A DNA stretch of 64,000 nucleotides from Pseudolabrys sp035718275 (lineage in GTDB: Bacteria; Pseudomonadota; Alphaproteobacteria; Rhizobiales; Xanthobacteraceae): positions 38,415 to 102,414 of the forward strand of contig DASTHI010000014.1 of assembly GCA_035718275.1 (NCBI GenBank), written 5' to 3'. A program made the translations under genes and the position numbers. A model generated the notes under the pieces. That model saw only the letters and a list, made by a program, of their open reading frames with translations. It ran no database searches and was not told the origin of the DNA. Of the stretch, positions 33,560-43,131 are shown piece after piece (position 1 is the first letter of the stretch; each line of letters opens with the position of its first letter).

Positions 33560-34560
33560 TCGAGCGGTTGACCGCCGGCGTTCCGCGCCGTGCCCTGGTC
33601 CTTCTTGGCGTTCTCCTCGCGATCTTTCTCGTCCTGCCGGTACTTGCAGGCGATTACGTGCTCACCGTGCTGATCCTCATCCTTTATTTCGGTTACGCGG
33701 GGTTGGCCTGGAACATCATGATGGGATTCGCCGGCCAGCTTTCGCTCGGCCATGCCCTGTACGTTGGGCTCGGCGCCTACACGGCGGGCGCACTTTATGT
33801 TCATTTCGGAATTGGGCCGTGGATCGGCCTGTTGGCAGCAGTAGCGATTGCGGCGCTCGCGGGCGCATTCGTCGGATTTCTTGCCTTTCGTTTTCGCATT
33901 GCCGGGGTCTATTTCGCGATTCTCACGATTGCCGTTGCCGAGTTCGCGCGGGTCGGATTCGATCATCTCTCATGGACCCGCGGTTCCGCCGGCCTGTTTT
34001 TGCCGGTCGCGCAATACGCGCACAACGATCTCTGGCACCTGCGCGGGCACCCGGTCATGTTCTACTATGTGCTCCTGGCAGCTATTGCTCTCGCCTTCGT
34101 CGCATCACGGCTGCTGCTGCAGAGTCGGACCGGATACTTCTGGCTGGCGATCCGCGAGGACGAAGAAGCCGCACGCTCGGTCGGCATCGATACGTTTCTA
34201 TACAAGATGCTCGCAGTGGTCATCTCTGCAGCCATGACAGCATTTGCCGGCGTGATCTACGCCTTCTACTACAATAATCTTTTTCCCGAGCAGGTCTTCA
34301 ACATCACACATTCCATTCTGATCATCCTGGGCCCGATGGTCGGAGGCATCGGTACGTTGTTCGGTCCGCTCCTGGGCGCGTTCCTGCTCGAGTCCCTTGC
34401 GGAAAGTCTGCGCACGTTGCTCGAATTGATCGGCGTCGACCTGCCCGGCATCAATCAGCTTTTTTTCGGCATCATGCTGCTGCTCGTCGTGATTGCGCGG
34501 CCGGAAGGTGTCTGGCCATGGATTGCCACGAGACTGGGCCTCGCAGGCGCGCAAAAATGA
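33556..34560 (+). CDS. livM: Branched-chain-type ABC importer permease LivM
   Basis: A 334-residue permease. The frame is open from 33286, but that part overlaps livH; ATG 33556 gives the natural start MIERLTAGVPRRALVLLGVL. Family marks are MGFAGQLSLGHALYVGLGAY and the cytoplasmic loop AIREDEEAARSVGIDTFLYK. The C-terminus overlaps livG by an ATGA. Standard component of the Liv pore. Confidence 0.9.
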   Translation: MIERLTAGVPRRALVLLGVLLAIFLVLPVLAGDYVLTVLILILYFGYAGLAWNIMMGFAGQLSLGHALYVGLGAYTAGALYVHFGIGPWIGLLAAVAIAALAGAFVGFLAFRFRIAGVYFAILTIAVAEFARVGFDHLSWTRGSAGLFLPVAQYAHNDLWHLRGHPVMFYYVLLAAIALAFVASRLLLQSRTGYFWLAIREDEEAARSVGIDTFLYKMLAVVISAAMTAFAGVIYAFYYNNLFPEQVFNITHSILIILGPMVGGIGTLFGPLLGAFLLESLAESLRTLLELIGVDLPGINQLFFGIMLLLVVIARPEGVWPWIATRLGLAGAQK

Positions 34561-35285
34561 CCGCTATTCTCGCCGTCTCGGACCTGAGCAAGCGCTTTCG
34601 CGGCCTCACGGCCGTGGATCAGGTCACCTTCCAGGTTGGGAACGGCGAGATTTTTGCCGTGATCGGGCCGAACGGCGCCGGCAAGACGACACTGTTCAAC
34701 ATGATCGCTGGCGTCTTCCTGCCCGATGCCGGCTCGATCGTCTTCGCCGGCAACCGCATTGCCGGCCTGCCTCCCGATGCGATCTGCCGACTTGGCATCG
34801 CGCGCACATTCCAGATCGTGCGCCCGTTTCCGGCGCTTACGGTTGAGGAAAACGTAATCATTGGGGCGCTCCTGCATCGTCATGGAGTTCCGCAAGCGGA
34901 AGTACATGCTCATGACATTCTTCGCCGACTGGATCTTTACGGCAAGCGCAACCAGCCGGCGTCGTCGATGACATTGCCCGATCGCAAGAGACTGGAGCTT
35001 GCACGCGCGCTCGCGACGAGCCCAAAACTGCTGCTGCTGGACGAAGTCATGGCAGGGCTCCGTCCAATCGAAATCGACCGGATCGTCGAGGCATTACTAG
35101 AGATCAATCGGGAAACTGGACTGACGATTGTTCTGATCGAGCACGTCATGCGCGCTGTCATGGCGCTTGCCGAACGGGTGCTCGTTCTTCATCACGGAGC
35201 AGCTATAGCGCAAGGCACACCGGATGAGGTGGTGCGCGATCCCGCGGTCATAGAGTCCTATCTTGGAGCGGAGGCACTCGGCTGA
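34557..35285 (+). CDS. livG: Branched-chain-type ABC importer ATPase LivG
   Basis: A 242-residue ATPase with Walker A GPNGAGKTTLFN. The signature motif is degenerate here: the segment before Walker B reads MTLPDRKRLELARALATSPK, the LivG-like variant that lacks a canonical LSGGQ. Walker B is LLLLDEVMAGL. The start ATG 34557 overlaps livM by 4 bp. The altered signature suggests one composite ATP site is weak, with LivF providing a canonical one. Confidence 0.9.
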   Translation: MTAILAVSDLSKRFRGLTAVDQVTFQVGNGEIFAVIGPNGAGKTTLFNMIAGVFLPDAGSIVFAGNRIAGLPPDAICRLGIARTFQIVRPFPALTVEENVIIGALLHRHGVPQAEVHAHDILRRLDLYGKRNQPASSMTLPDRKRLELARALATSPKLLLLDEVMAGLRPIEIDRIVEALLEINRETGLTIVLIEHVMRAVMALAERVLVLHHGAAIAQGTPDEVVRDPAVIESYLGAEALG

Positions 35286-35989
35286 TGCTGAGGGTGGAAG
35301 ATCTCGATGTCTTTTACGGCGATGCGCAGGCGCTCGATGGCATCACACTCGAAATTGAGCGGGGCGCGATCGTCACCATCGTTGGTGCCAATGGCGCGGG
35401 CAAAAGCTCGCTGATCCACGCAATCGCGGGCATGCATTCGCCATCGCGCGGACGGATCATCTTTGAGGAAACGGATATTACCGGTTGGCCGAGCCACAAG
35501 GTATGCAATCTCGGTGTTGGGCAAGTCGCGGAGGGAAGGCAAGTCTTTCCCTCGCTCACAGTCGCCGAAAATCTGACGATGGGCGCGCTCTTGCCGCGCG
35601 CCCGGACGAGGCGGGAGCAAAACTTCGAACGCGTCTATTCGCTTTTTCCCATTCTCGCCGCGCGTCGGCAGCAGGCTGCGGGAACCCTATCCGGCGGTGA
35701 GCAGCAGATGCTCGCGATCGGGCGTTGCCTGATGGGCGCGCCCGAGTTGGTCATGTTTGATGAGCCTTCGCTCGGCCTCGCGCCGACCGTGGTGCAGGAT
35801 GTGCTTGCCACGGTGCGCGATCTCAACCGGGATGGGCTCACCTGTATTCTGGTAGAGCAGAACGTCGCGGTTTCACTCAGGCTTGCCAGCCACGCCTATG
35901 TGCTCGAGAACGGCCGCATCACGCTTGCCGGCTCGGGCGAGCAGCTTCTGCGTGATGATCGCGTGCGACAGGCCTATCTGGGCCTATAG
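35285..35989 (+). CDS. livF: Branched-chain-type ABC importer ATPase LivF
   Basis: A 234-residue ATPase with Walker A GANGAGKSS, signature LSGGEQQMLAIGR and Walker B LVMFDEPSLGL. Its ATG overlaps the livG stop (TGATG). It ends only 5 bp from the end of the convergent FAH-family gene, so the two units share an almost zero-length boundary with no terminator. Confidence 0.92.
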   Translation: MLRVEDLDVFYGDAQALDGITLEIERGAIVTIVGANGAGKSSLIHAIAGMHSPSRGRIIFEETDITGWPSHKVCNLGVGQVAEGRQVFPSLTVAENLTMGALLPRARTRREQNFERVYSLFPILAARRQQAAGTLSGGEQQMLAIGRCLMGAPELVMFDEPSLGLAPTVVQDVLATVRDLNRDGLTCILVEQNVAVSLRLASHAYVLENGRITLAGSGEQLLRDDRVRQAYLGL

Positions 35990-35994
35990 GCGCA

Positions 35995-36699
35995 TCATTT
36001 CAGGGGCGGAGCGATCGTGACGCTGAGTTTTCCCACTCCTTCGACCTCGCATTCGATCCTGTCGCCTGCGACCGTCGCCGCGACGCCTGAGGGCGTTCCG
36101 GTCATGATGATGTCGCCGGCCTCGAGCGCAACGATCTCCGACAACTTGGAGATTGTCTCCGGCACATTCCAGATCATCTGCGCGAGATCGCCGTCCTGCC
36201 GAATTTGCCCATTGACCTTCAGCGAGATCCTGCCCTTTGCCGGATGCCCGATCTTGCTCGCGGGCATCAGCGGTCCGCAAGGCGCCGAGGCATCGAATGC
36301 CTTGCCGATTTCCCAAGGGCGCTTGAGGTCGCGGGAGGCAATTTGCAGATCGCGGCGCGTCAAGTCTATTCCCACCGCGTAGCCGTAAATGCAGTCATTT
36401 GCCCTGCCGACGGGGATATTGCGGCCGCCGCTCTTGAGCGCGACCACTAACTCGACCTCGTGATGCATATCCTTCGTCAGCGGAGGATAGGGTACCGTGC
36501 CCCCATCGGGAACGATCGCGTCCGCCGGCTTGGCGAAGAAAAACGGGGGCGCGCGCTCGTCCTGCCCCATCTCCCGGATGTGCTCGACATAGTTGCGACC
36601 GACGCACCAGATTCTGCGGACAGGAAAGAACTTGTCTGTCCCGGCAACCGGGATTGCCGCCTGCGGCGGCGGTGTAATGACGTAACGATTGTCGTTCAT
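35995..36699 (-). CDS. Fumarylacetoacetate hydrolase family protein
   Basis: A 234-residue FAH-fold protein. Metal and active-site segments are CVGRNYVEHIREMG, PFFFAKPADAI, HHEVELVVALKSG (metal-binding Glu residues) and IIMTGTPSGVA. Members hydrolyse or decarboxylate 2-oxo-dienoates and acylpyruvates, often in aromatic meta-cleavage or homoprotocatechuate routes. This short version without the N-terminal domain is of the acylpyruvase/fumarylpyruvate hydrolase type. The substrate is not determinable; it stands alone. Confidence 0.85.
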   Translation of the reverse strand: MNDNRYVITPPPQAAIPVAGTDKFFPVRRIWCVGRNYVEHIREMGQDERAPPFFFAKPADAIVPDGGTVPYPPLTKDMHHEVELVVALKSGGRNIPVGRANDCIYGYAVGIDLTRRDLQIASRDLKRPWEIGKAFDASAPCGPLMPASKIGHPAKGRISLKVNGQIRQDGDLAQMIWNVPETISKLSEIVALEAGDIIMTGTPSGVAATVAGDRIECEVEGVGKLSVTIAPPLK

Positions 36700-36774
36700 G
36701 AGAATTGCGCTGTTGCAGATGGCGAAACTGCCCGGCCGCTCGAAGCGGCGCCTGGCAAAAGAGGGCTGTGCGTA

Positions 36775-38616
36775 TCAGGTGTGATGCTCTGCCGTCAACC
36801 GCATGTTCTCAGCATGTGGCAGCGACGGCGACGGCTCATGTGGCTCCTGCTCCTGAAGTTGCAACCGATAGAACGAGGCATAACGGCCGCCCTTGCGGAG
36901 CAGTTCATCGTGACGCCCGGATTCCACGGCGCGTCCGTCTTCGACCACATAGATGCGGTCGGCATGCGATACGGTATGCAGCCGGTGCGCGATCGCAAGA
37001 GTCGTGCGGCCCCGGCACAGATGCTCCATCGCTTGGCGCACTTGAAGCTCTGATTCCGAATCGAGCGCGGCAGTCGCCTCATCGAGCAAGATAATCGGCG
37101 CATTCTTCATGAGGGCGCGAGCGATGGCGACCCTTTGGCGTTGGCCGCCGGAAAGCTGCAGTCCGTGCTCCCCGACCGGAGTGTCGTAGCCTTGCGGAAA
37201 GCTCAAGATAAAATCATGCGCATAGGCGGCCCTGGCGGCGGCAATGATCTCGTCCTCGCTGGCGCCCGGCTTCCCGAATGCGATGTTTTCTCTGATCGTG
37301 CCCCGAAACAGGAACACTTCCTGGCCGACATAGGCAATATGTTGCCGCAGGGAGCGCCTCGAAATTCCGGCAATGTCCTGCTCGTCGACGAGGATCATCC
37401 CGGTGTAGCTCTCGTAGAATCGCAGCAGCAGGTTGAAGACGGTGGATTTTCCGCCGCCGGACGGACCAACCAGGGCGGTGAGCTTCCCCGGTTCAGCCAC
37501 GAAGGATATCCCGCGCAGAACCTGCTCCTGATCACGATAGGCAAAGTGCACGTCCTCAAATTCGAGTCGGGCGGCCCCGATCTGCAGGGCAGGCTTGTTG
37601 TCGTCGGCAGCTTCTGTCGGCGGGCTATCGAGGACTTCAAAAAGAACACGTACACCAAAAAGAGCGCTGTTGAGTTCGATATTGAGCCGGGCGAGCCGCT
37701 TGGCGGGTTCGTAGGCCAGAAGGAACGCGGTGATGAACGAGAAGAATTGACCGGGTGTGGCGCCGGTCTCGATCACGCGATATCCGCCATAGGTGATAGC
37801 GATCGCGATCGCGCAGCCGCCCAACGTCTCCATCAGAGGGCTCGCGCGGTTCGAAACGCGCGCCATCTTGTTGGCCTCGTGCTCCACGGCAGCCACGTTC
37901 TGATCGAAGCGTTCACGCATGATCTCCTCCAACGTGAATGCCTTGACGATGCGGATGCCCTGAATCGTCTCCTGCAGCGTCTCTATGATGCGCGTCCCGC
38001 CGTGGAACTGAGTCTTGGCAATGGAGTAGATGCGACGAATCAGCTTGCGCAGCACGAAGAATGCCGGAGGAGCCACGACGAAGCTGAAGAACGACATTAG
38101 CGGATCTTGCACCACCATGACCGTGATCAGCCCGATCAGGGAGAGGAGATCGCGGCCAAAGGAAGTGATGAGCAGATTGATCACCTGGGTTGCAGATGCG
38201 GCGCCCGTCGAGAGACGTGCGATGAATTCGCTCGAGTGACGATCGGAGAAAAAACCGAGCCCCTCGTTGAGAAGCTTGGAAAACACCGCACGCTGATTGT
38301 CGGCCACAATGCGGTTGCCGATGCGGGAGAGAACGACACTGTGACCGTAGGTCGCCAGGCCTTTGACGGCGAACAGGGCAACGGTAATCGCGCCCAGGAT
38401 CACGATGCCGGTCAGATTGCGATTCACATAGGCCTGATTGATCACATCTCCGATGAGATAGGCGCTGAAGGCCGTACAGGCCGCAGCGAGTGCCATTAGC
38501 GTGAATGCGATCAGATAGGTTCGCCAATGCGCAAGGCCCTGCTCGGTGAGCAGCCGCCGCACGAGGCGATAGGCGCTGTAGCGGTCGTCGTGAGGCGCTG
38601 ATAAAGGCTGGTTCAT
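36775..38616 (-). CDS. MsbA-like lipid A/lipid exporter (ABC half-transporter)
   Basis: A 613-residue fused half-transporter: six TM helices in about residues 20-310, then an ATPase with Walker A GPSGGGKST, signature LQLSGGQRQRVAIARAL and Walker B IILLDEATAALD. MNQPLSAP at ATG 38616 is the chosen start over an upstream alternative. It fits the MsbA/ABCB class that flips lipid A-core or other lipids across the inner membrane as a homodimer. Position at the edge of the LPS core genes supports lipid A-core export, though exporters of hopanoids or other lipids in the same class cannot be excluded. Confidence 0.8.
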   Translation of the reverse strand: MNQPLSAPHDDRYSAYRLVRRLLTEQGLAHWRTYLIAFTLMALAAACTAFSAYLIGDVINQAYVNRNLTGIVILGAITVALFAVKGLATYGHSVVLSRIGNRIVADNQRAVFSKLLNEGLGFFSDRHSSEFIARLSTGAASATQVINLLITSFGRDLLSLIGLITVMVVQDPLMSFFSFVVAPPAFFVLRKLIRRIYSIAKTQFHGGTRIIETLQETIQGIRIVKAFTLEEIMRERFDQNVAAVEHEANKMARVSNRASPLMETLGGCAIAIAITYGGYRVIETGATPGQFFSFITAFLLAYEPAKRLARLNIELNSALFGVRVLFEVLDSPPTEAADDNKPALQIGAARLEFEDVHFAYRDQEQVLRGISFVAEPGKLTALVGPSGGGKSTVFNLLLRFYESYTGMILVDEQDIAGISRRSLRQHIAYVGQEVFLFRGTIRENIAFGKPGASEDEIIAAARAAYAHDFILSFPQGYDTPVGEHGLQLSGGQRQRVAIARALMKNAPIILLDEATAALDSESELQVRQAMEHLCRGRTTLAIAHRLHTVSHADRIYVVEDGRAVESGRHDELLRKGGRYASFYRLQLQEQEPHEPSPSLPHAENMRLTAEHHT

Positions 38617-38736
38617 CCGCCCTCTGTGTGGGCTGTGAGCTGGCGCGGGGCTGGAATGGACGCTTCCTTGCCCGCCGGCAACGAAATTTTCAAGCAAAAA
38701 CCAGGAAAGGGCGAAATCGCGGGAATTACCGCCGCT

Positions 38737-39735
38737 TCAGGCCACCGCCGTCTTGCGGCGCGCGGCCAGATGCTTTTCCCAGGCGAGTGCGTGGGCGACG
38801 ATGGTGTCGAGGTTCTCGAACCGCGGACGCCATGACAGCGCTGAACGGATGCGATCGACATTGGCGACAAGTGCGGGCGGATCGCCTGGGCGTCGCCCCG
38901 CGATCTCGACTGGAAAGTCCCGGCCGCTGGCGCGACGCACTGAGGCAACCACTTCGAGAACGGAGGCGCCGCGACCGTAGCCGCAATTGAAAGTCGTGCT
39001 GACGCTACCGTTACGCAAATAGGCAAGAGCGGCGAGATGGGCCTGCGCCAGGTCGCTGACATGGATGTAGTCGCGGATACAGGTCCCATCCGGGGTAGGG
39101 TAGTCTGTTCCGAAAACGCTAATCTTCGGGCGCCGTCCGATTGCGGCCTCGCATGCAACCTTGATCAAGTGAGTGGCCGCCGGCGTTGCCTGTCCAGTGC
39201 GCAGCTTTGGATCCGCACCGGCAACATTGAAATAGCGCAGGATGACGTACCGCAAACCGTGCGCCTTGCCTGCATCATGCAGCATGATTTCGGACATAAG
39301 CTTCGACGTGCCATAGGGCGAAATCGGCACCGTGGGCGCATCCTCGCGAACGGGAGCGTCGCTGGCGTTGCCGTAAACGGCCGCCGTGGAAGAGAAGATG
39401 AATTCCTTGACGCCTCCCTTGATCGCCGCATCCAAAAGCGCGCAGGTGTTCATGGTATTGTTGCCGTAGTACCCGAGCGGGTCGGCAATCGAATCCGGAA
39501 CGACGATCGAGGCTGCGAAATGGATGATCGCGTTCACCCGGTGTTGCGCGATGACTTCAGAAACCAGCGGACGGTCACCCGAGCTGCCGGCGACGAATGG
39601 AACGGATGCCGGGATGAGAAAACGAAAGCCGGTCGACAGGTTGTCCAGCACGACAACGCGCTCGCCGGCATCCACGAGCTCGTGCACCATGTGGCTGCCG
39701 ATATAGCCGGCTCCGCCTGTAACCAGAACAGTCAT
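38737..39735 (-). CDS. galE: UDP-glucose 4-epimerase
   Basis: A 332-residue extended short-chain dehydrogenase. The NAD motif is TGGAGYIGSHM, the catalytic pair is YGTSK, and DNLSTGFRF and LRYFNVAGADP are GalE-family marks. It interconverts UDP-glucose and UDP-galactose for LPS or exopolysaccharide. It starts a minus-strand unit 131 bp from the divergent waaC gene, and lies upstream of the MsbA-like exporter gene with 120 bp between. Confidence 0.9.
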   Translation of the reverse strand: MTVLVTGGAGYIGSHMVHELVDAGERVVVLDNLSTGFRFLIPASVPFVAGSSGDRPLVSEVIAQHRVNAIIHFAASIVVPDSIADPLGYYGNNTMNTCALLDAAIKGGVKEFIFSSTAAVYGNASDAPVREDAPTVPISPYGTSKLMSEIMLHDAGKAHGLRYVILRYFNVAGADPKLRTGQATPAATHLIKVACEAAIGRRPKISVFGTDYPTPDGTCIRDYIHVSDLAQAHLAALAYLRNGSVSTTFNCGYGRGASVLEVVASVRRASGRDFPVEIAGRRPGDPPALVANVDRIRSALSWRPRFENLDTIVAHALAWEKHLAARRKTAVA

Positions 39736-39866
39736 GCCATCATCCTTTTACGGCCCGCATTCGGGGGGCCGAATAAATATAAAAGCAAAATCTGATTGGC
39801 CCCGTCAGATGGCGGGCTTATGGCGGCCATGCTTAATGCCCGGTATATGGGTGATGCGAACGCTTC

Positions 39867-40817
39867 ATGGCACACGTTCTTTTCATCAAAACATCGTCCC
39901 TCGGCGACGTTATTCATCATATGCCCGCGCTTGTCGATGCTGCGGAGGCGTGTCCGGACACGGCCTTTTCCTGGGTCGTCGAGGAAACCTTCGCGCCGCT
40001 GGTTCGCCTCCATCCCGCCGTCGGCGAGGTCATTCCCGTGGCTTGGCGGCGCTGGCGAAAGTCGCTCTATCGGCCCGTGGCATTAAAGGAGATCGGGTCA
40101 AGCCTCCGCGCGCTGCACAGCAGACGATACGACGATGTCGTCGATACTCAGGGCCTGTTGCGCTCGGCACTCATCGCCGCTGCCGCACGCGGCCGGCGCC
40201 ACGGCTACAATGCCGAAAGCATCCGTGAGCCGCTGGCTTCGCTCCTCTACACTGTACGCCATAGCGTAAGCCGGCAATTGCACGCGGTTGAACGCAACCG
40301 CATTCTCAGTGGCCTCGCGCTTGGCTACACGCCGCAAGGAGCGCCGCGGTTCGGTCTCGATCGGGAACAGTTGAGAAGTGCAGGCAAGCATTACGCCGTG
40401 CTTCTGCACGCGACCGCGCGCGAGGAAAAACTGTGGGCGGAAGCGAACTGGGTTGCATTGGGCAAGACGCTTGGCGCCGGCATCGAGCTTGTGTTGCCTT
40501 GGGGAAACGAGCGCGAACGCGAGCGTAGCGAGCGCCTTGCCGCGACCTTGCCGGCAGCGCGCGTTCCACCGGCCATGACGATCGATGGGATCGCAAGGAT
40601 GATAGCCGGGGCCGAATTTGTGGTGGGTGTCGATACCGGTCTGTTGCACCTTGCGGCTGCCCTCGGTGTCCCGTTGGTTGCGATTTTTGCGGGCAGCCAG
40701 CCCGCGCTTACCGGCCCCGTCGGCAGCGGACTGATTTCGGTGCTTGGCTCCGATGGCGCTTCGCCGTCGAGCGAAGCTGTTCTTAGAGCGGTCGAAAAGA
40801 TCCGTTTGCAGATTTAG
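39867..40817 (+). CDS. waaC: LPS heptosyltransferase I (GT9)
   Basis: A 316-residue GT-B transferase. N-terminal IKTSSLGDVIHHMPAL and C-terminal FVVGVDTGLLHLAAALGVP are hallmarks of the WaaC type. It adds the first L-glycero-D-manno-heptose to Kdo on the inner-membrane inner face. The LLHATAREEKLW acceptor segment is clear. Convergent with kdsD by a 4 bp overlap of their ends. Together with waaF, hldD and hldE it shows a heptose-containing LPS core. Confidence 0.87.
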   Translation: MAHVLFIKTSSLGDVIHHMPALVDAAEACPDTAFSWVVEETFAPLVRLHPAVGEVIPVAWRRWRKSLYRPVALKEIGSSLRALHSRRYDDVVDTQGLLRSALIAAAARGRRHGYNAESIREPLASLLYTVRHSVSRQLHAVERNRILSGLALGYTPQGAPRFGLDREQLRSAGKHYAVLLHATAREEKLWAEANWVALGKTLGAGIELVLPWGNERERERSERLAATLPAARVPPAMTIDGIARMIAGAEFVVGVDTGLLHLAAALGVPLVAIFAGSQPALTGPVGSGLISVLGSDGASPSSEAVLRAVEKIRLQI

Positions 40818-41818
40818 GCGACGCCCACGCGCAGAAGATCGTGCACGTGGATGATTCCGACAGGCTTGCCGGCTTCGACAGCAAATAGCGCGGTGACCTT
40901 CATCGCGTTGAGCATGTCGAGCGTCTCGCTGAGCAGATTGTCTGGCCGCACCGTTTTCGGTCCGTGCGTCATGACCTCCTCGACGCGGGCATCCATCAGG
41001 TCGTTTCGCATATGTCGTCTCAGGTCGCCGTCGGTAATGATTCCGATCAGCACCCCGCGCGCGTCTGTGATCCCGACGCAGCCGAATCCTTTTGCCGTCA
41101 TTTCCAGAATCGCATTCGACATGAGCGTGCCGAGCGGGACGAGGGGCATACTCGCTTTCTCATGCATCACATCGGCCACCGTTTTCAGCAGGGTGCCGAG
41201 CTTGCCGCCGGGATGTAGAAGCCCGAAATCGACGGCGGTGAATCCATGGCTTTCCAGCAACGCGATCGCGAGCGCATCCCCGAGCGCGAGCTGCATGAGC
41301 GACGACGTCGTAGGAGCCAGATTGTGCGGACAGGCCTCGCGCGCCTGCGGCAGCGCAAGCACCACGTCGGCGAGCTTCGCCAGCGCGCTGTCCGCAATGG
41401 CGGTCATCGCGATTACCTTGATAGCAAAGCGCCGCGAATAGTCCGTGATGTTTTTCAGTTCAGCCGTTTCGCCCGACCACGACAAGGCGAGAACGACATC
41501 ATCGTTGGTGATCATGCCAAGATCGCCATGGCTCGCCTCGCCCGGGTGGACGAAGAAAGCCGGCGTACCTGTGGACGCAAGTGTGGACGCAATCTTTCGT
41601 CCAATATGGCCGGACTTGCCCATGCCGGTCACGATCACGCGCCCGCGCGCCGCGCGGATCAGCTCGACGGCAGCAAAAAATTCGCTTCCAAGTCCGTCGC
41701 GCAGCGCCGCGGTCAGCGCAACAATGCCGCTGGCCTCGGCCTCCAGTGCGCGCAAAGCCGATTCAATCGCAGCCTGAGCCCCAGCATTGCTGACGGAAGC
41801 AGGTTTTAGGGTCCCCAT
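40814..41818 (-). CDS. kdsD: D-arabinose 5-phosphate isomerase
   Basis: A 334-residue enzyme with an N-terminal SIS domain (VTGMGKSGHIGRKIASTLAS, ALSWSGETAELKNI) and two C-terminal CBS repeats (from about residue 210). It converts ribulose 5-phosphate to arabinose 5-phosphate, the first step to Kdo. The APTTSSLMQLALGDALA segment is diagnostic of KdsD/KpsF. It shares the locus with core heptose genes. A small end overlap with waaC is present. Confidence 0.92.
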   Translation of the reverse strand: MGTLKPASVSNAGAQAAIESALRALEAEASGIVALTAALRDGLGSEFFAAVELIRAARGRVIVTGMGKSGHIGRKIASTLASTGTPAFFVHPGEASHGDLGMITNDDVVLALSWSGETAELKNITDYSRRFAIKVIAMTAIADSALAKLADVVLALPQAREACPHNLAPTTSSLMQLALGDALAIALLESHGFTAVDFGLLHPGGKLGTLLKTVADVMHEKASMPLVPLGTLMSNAILEMTAKGFGCVGITDARGVLIGIITDGDLRRHMRNDLMDARVEEVMTHGPKTVRPDNLLSETLDMLNAMKVTALFAVEAGKPVGIIHVHDLLRVGVA

Positions 41819-41852
41819 GGCCGGTACTCATAGCATGGAAAGGGCTACGGCG

Positions 41853-42947
41853 TCAGGCTTGCCGCACCTGGTGTGCCGTGCGCGAAGACGCGCCGGACGC
41901 CTGCGCCTTGTCTCTCGACAGCAGCGGGCGGACGCTTGCCAGCACCGCATCGACAGTGACGCGCTCCGTTCGCCGATGACGCACCGCGGCGTTGCCTTGG
42001 ACGCGAGCGCGGGCCCCTGATCCGTCATCGTCGGGCGGCTCGAGTATCGAGGCGATCGGGTTGAGCGGTTTCCAGTGCCACGGGCTTGTCGGACCGAAGA
42101 TCGCAACCGTGGGCGTTCCGATCGCTGCGGACACGTGCATCAGTCCGGAATCATTCGTTACGGAGGCGTCGACGGCGGCGAGTGCCATGATGGCGTTGCG
42201 CAAATCCGTACCGGTGAGATCACGCGCATCGCGGCCTGCCCTCGTCACGATTTGCTGCGCAAGCACGGTTTCATTCGGCCCACCGAGGACCCATACAGAG
42301 ATGCCATCTTTCGCGAGCGCAGCCGCGAGGCTTGCGTAGTGATCAACGGGCCAGGCCTTTCCTGCGCCGACCGCCCCCGGCGAAAGTGCGACAACAGGGC
42401 GATCGCTCGCGAGTCGGTGCTTCAAGCGCCATGCCTGCACTTCGTGCGGTGGCACTTTCAATTCCGGCAGAGGCCATTCGTGCGGCAATGGAGTATTCCT
42501 AGGCAGCGCGAGCGCGCCCATCTGATCGATCATGCGCGGCAGCGTGCGCTCACCGAAGCGCACGTCATTGAGAAGTCCGAAGCGAAACTCGCCGGCGAAG
42601 CCGGTCCGCAGCGAGATACCGGCAAGCCATGGCGCGAGTGCCGCCTTCCATTTGCGCGACATGACGAACGCCTGCGCATAGCGTGACTGTCGCAAACGTG
42701 CCGCTAGCTCGAGCTGCACGCGCAGGCCAAGCCGCCGCCGCGGAATGTCGGCAATGATCGTGTCGCGGACGCCCGGCATGTAGGAGGCAAGCGGCGAACA
42801 CAGCGTGCTGCTCACGATGTCTACGGGGCGTTCGGGCGCCTGCTCCCGCAGCAGCTTCACGACAGAATGTGCCCTGACGAAGTCGCCGATCCAGACGAAA
42901 GGCACGATCAGCACGGGCGCGAGGGCCTGATGGCGCGTTTCTGTCAT
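41853..42947 (-). CDS. waaF: LPS heptosyltransferase II-like (GT9)
   Basis: A 364-residue GT-B heptosyltransferase from ATG 42947; a GTG at 43001 would add 18 residues. N-terminal IVPFVWIGDFVRAHSVVKLL, middle ALSPGAVGAGKAWPVDHYAS and C-terminal TNDSGLMHVSAAIGTPTVAIFGPTSP fragments (each seen in order) are those of WaaF, which adds the second heptose. It is 34 bp upstream of kdsD on the same strand, so both are co-transcribed. Start choice is uncertain because neither site has a strong ribosome signal. Confidence 0.85.
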   Translation of the reverse strand: MTETRHQALAPVLIVPFVWIGDFVRAHSVVKLLREQAPERPVDIVSSTLCSPLASYMPGVRDTIIADIPRRRLGLRVQLELAARLRQSRYAQAFVMSRKWKAALAPWLAGISLRTGFAGEFRFGLLNDVRFGERTLPRMIDQMGALALPRNTPLPHEWPLPELKVPPHEVQAWRLKHRLASDRPVVALSPGAVGAGKAWPVDHYASLAAALAKDGISVWVLGGPNETVLAQQIVTRAGRDARDLTGTDLRNAIMALAAVDASVTNDSGLMHVSAAIGTPTVAIFGPTSPWHWKPLNPIASILEPPDDDGSGARARVQGNAAVRHRRTERVTVDAVLASVRPLLSRDKAQASGASSRTAHQVRQA

Positions 42948-43131
42948 CGGATCGAGGTCGTGTTCCCCTGATTTGCCCGCTGGTTGAGGCGTTAGCTCCA
43001 CGCGGAGCCCGCGTCCAGCCCGGCTTTTTTAACCTTTCTGGCGTCGTCCGCCGGCCCCAAGGCCCTGAGATTGCACCTGACCGCAGGCTAGGGCAAAGGT
43101 TTGCTGCCCTGTGTGAGGGCTGAGGGGTATC

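Noticed and set aside
36735..36749. GCCGCT-CGA-AGCGGC hairpin downstream of the MsbA-like gene
   Set aside because: The stem is only 6 bp with no T-run on either strand; not strong enough to call a terminator.
37135..38100. Open frame of 321 codons on the plus strand over the MsbA-like gene
   Set aside because: It is antisense to a gene with intact Walker A, signature and Walker B motifs.
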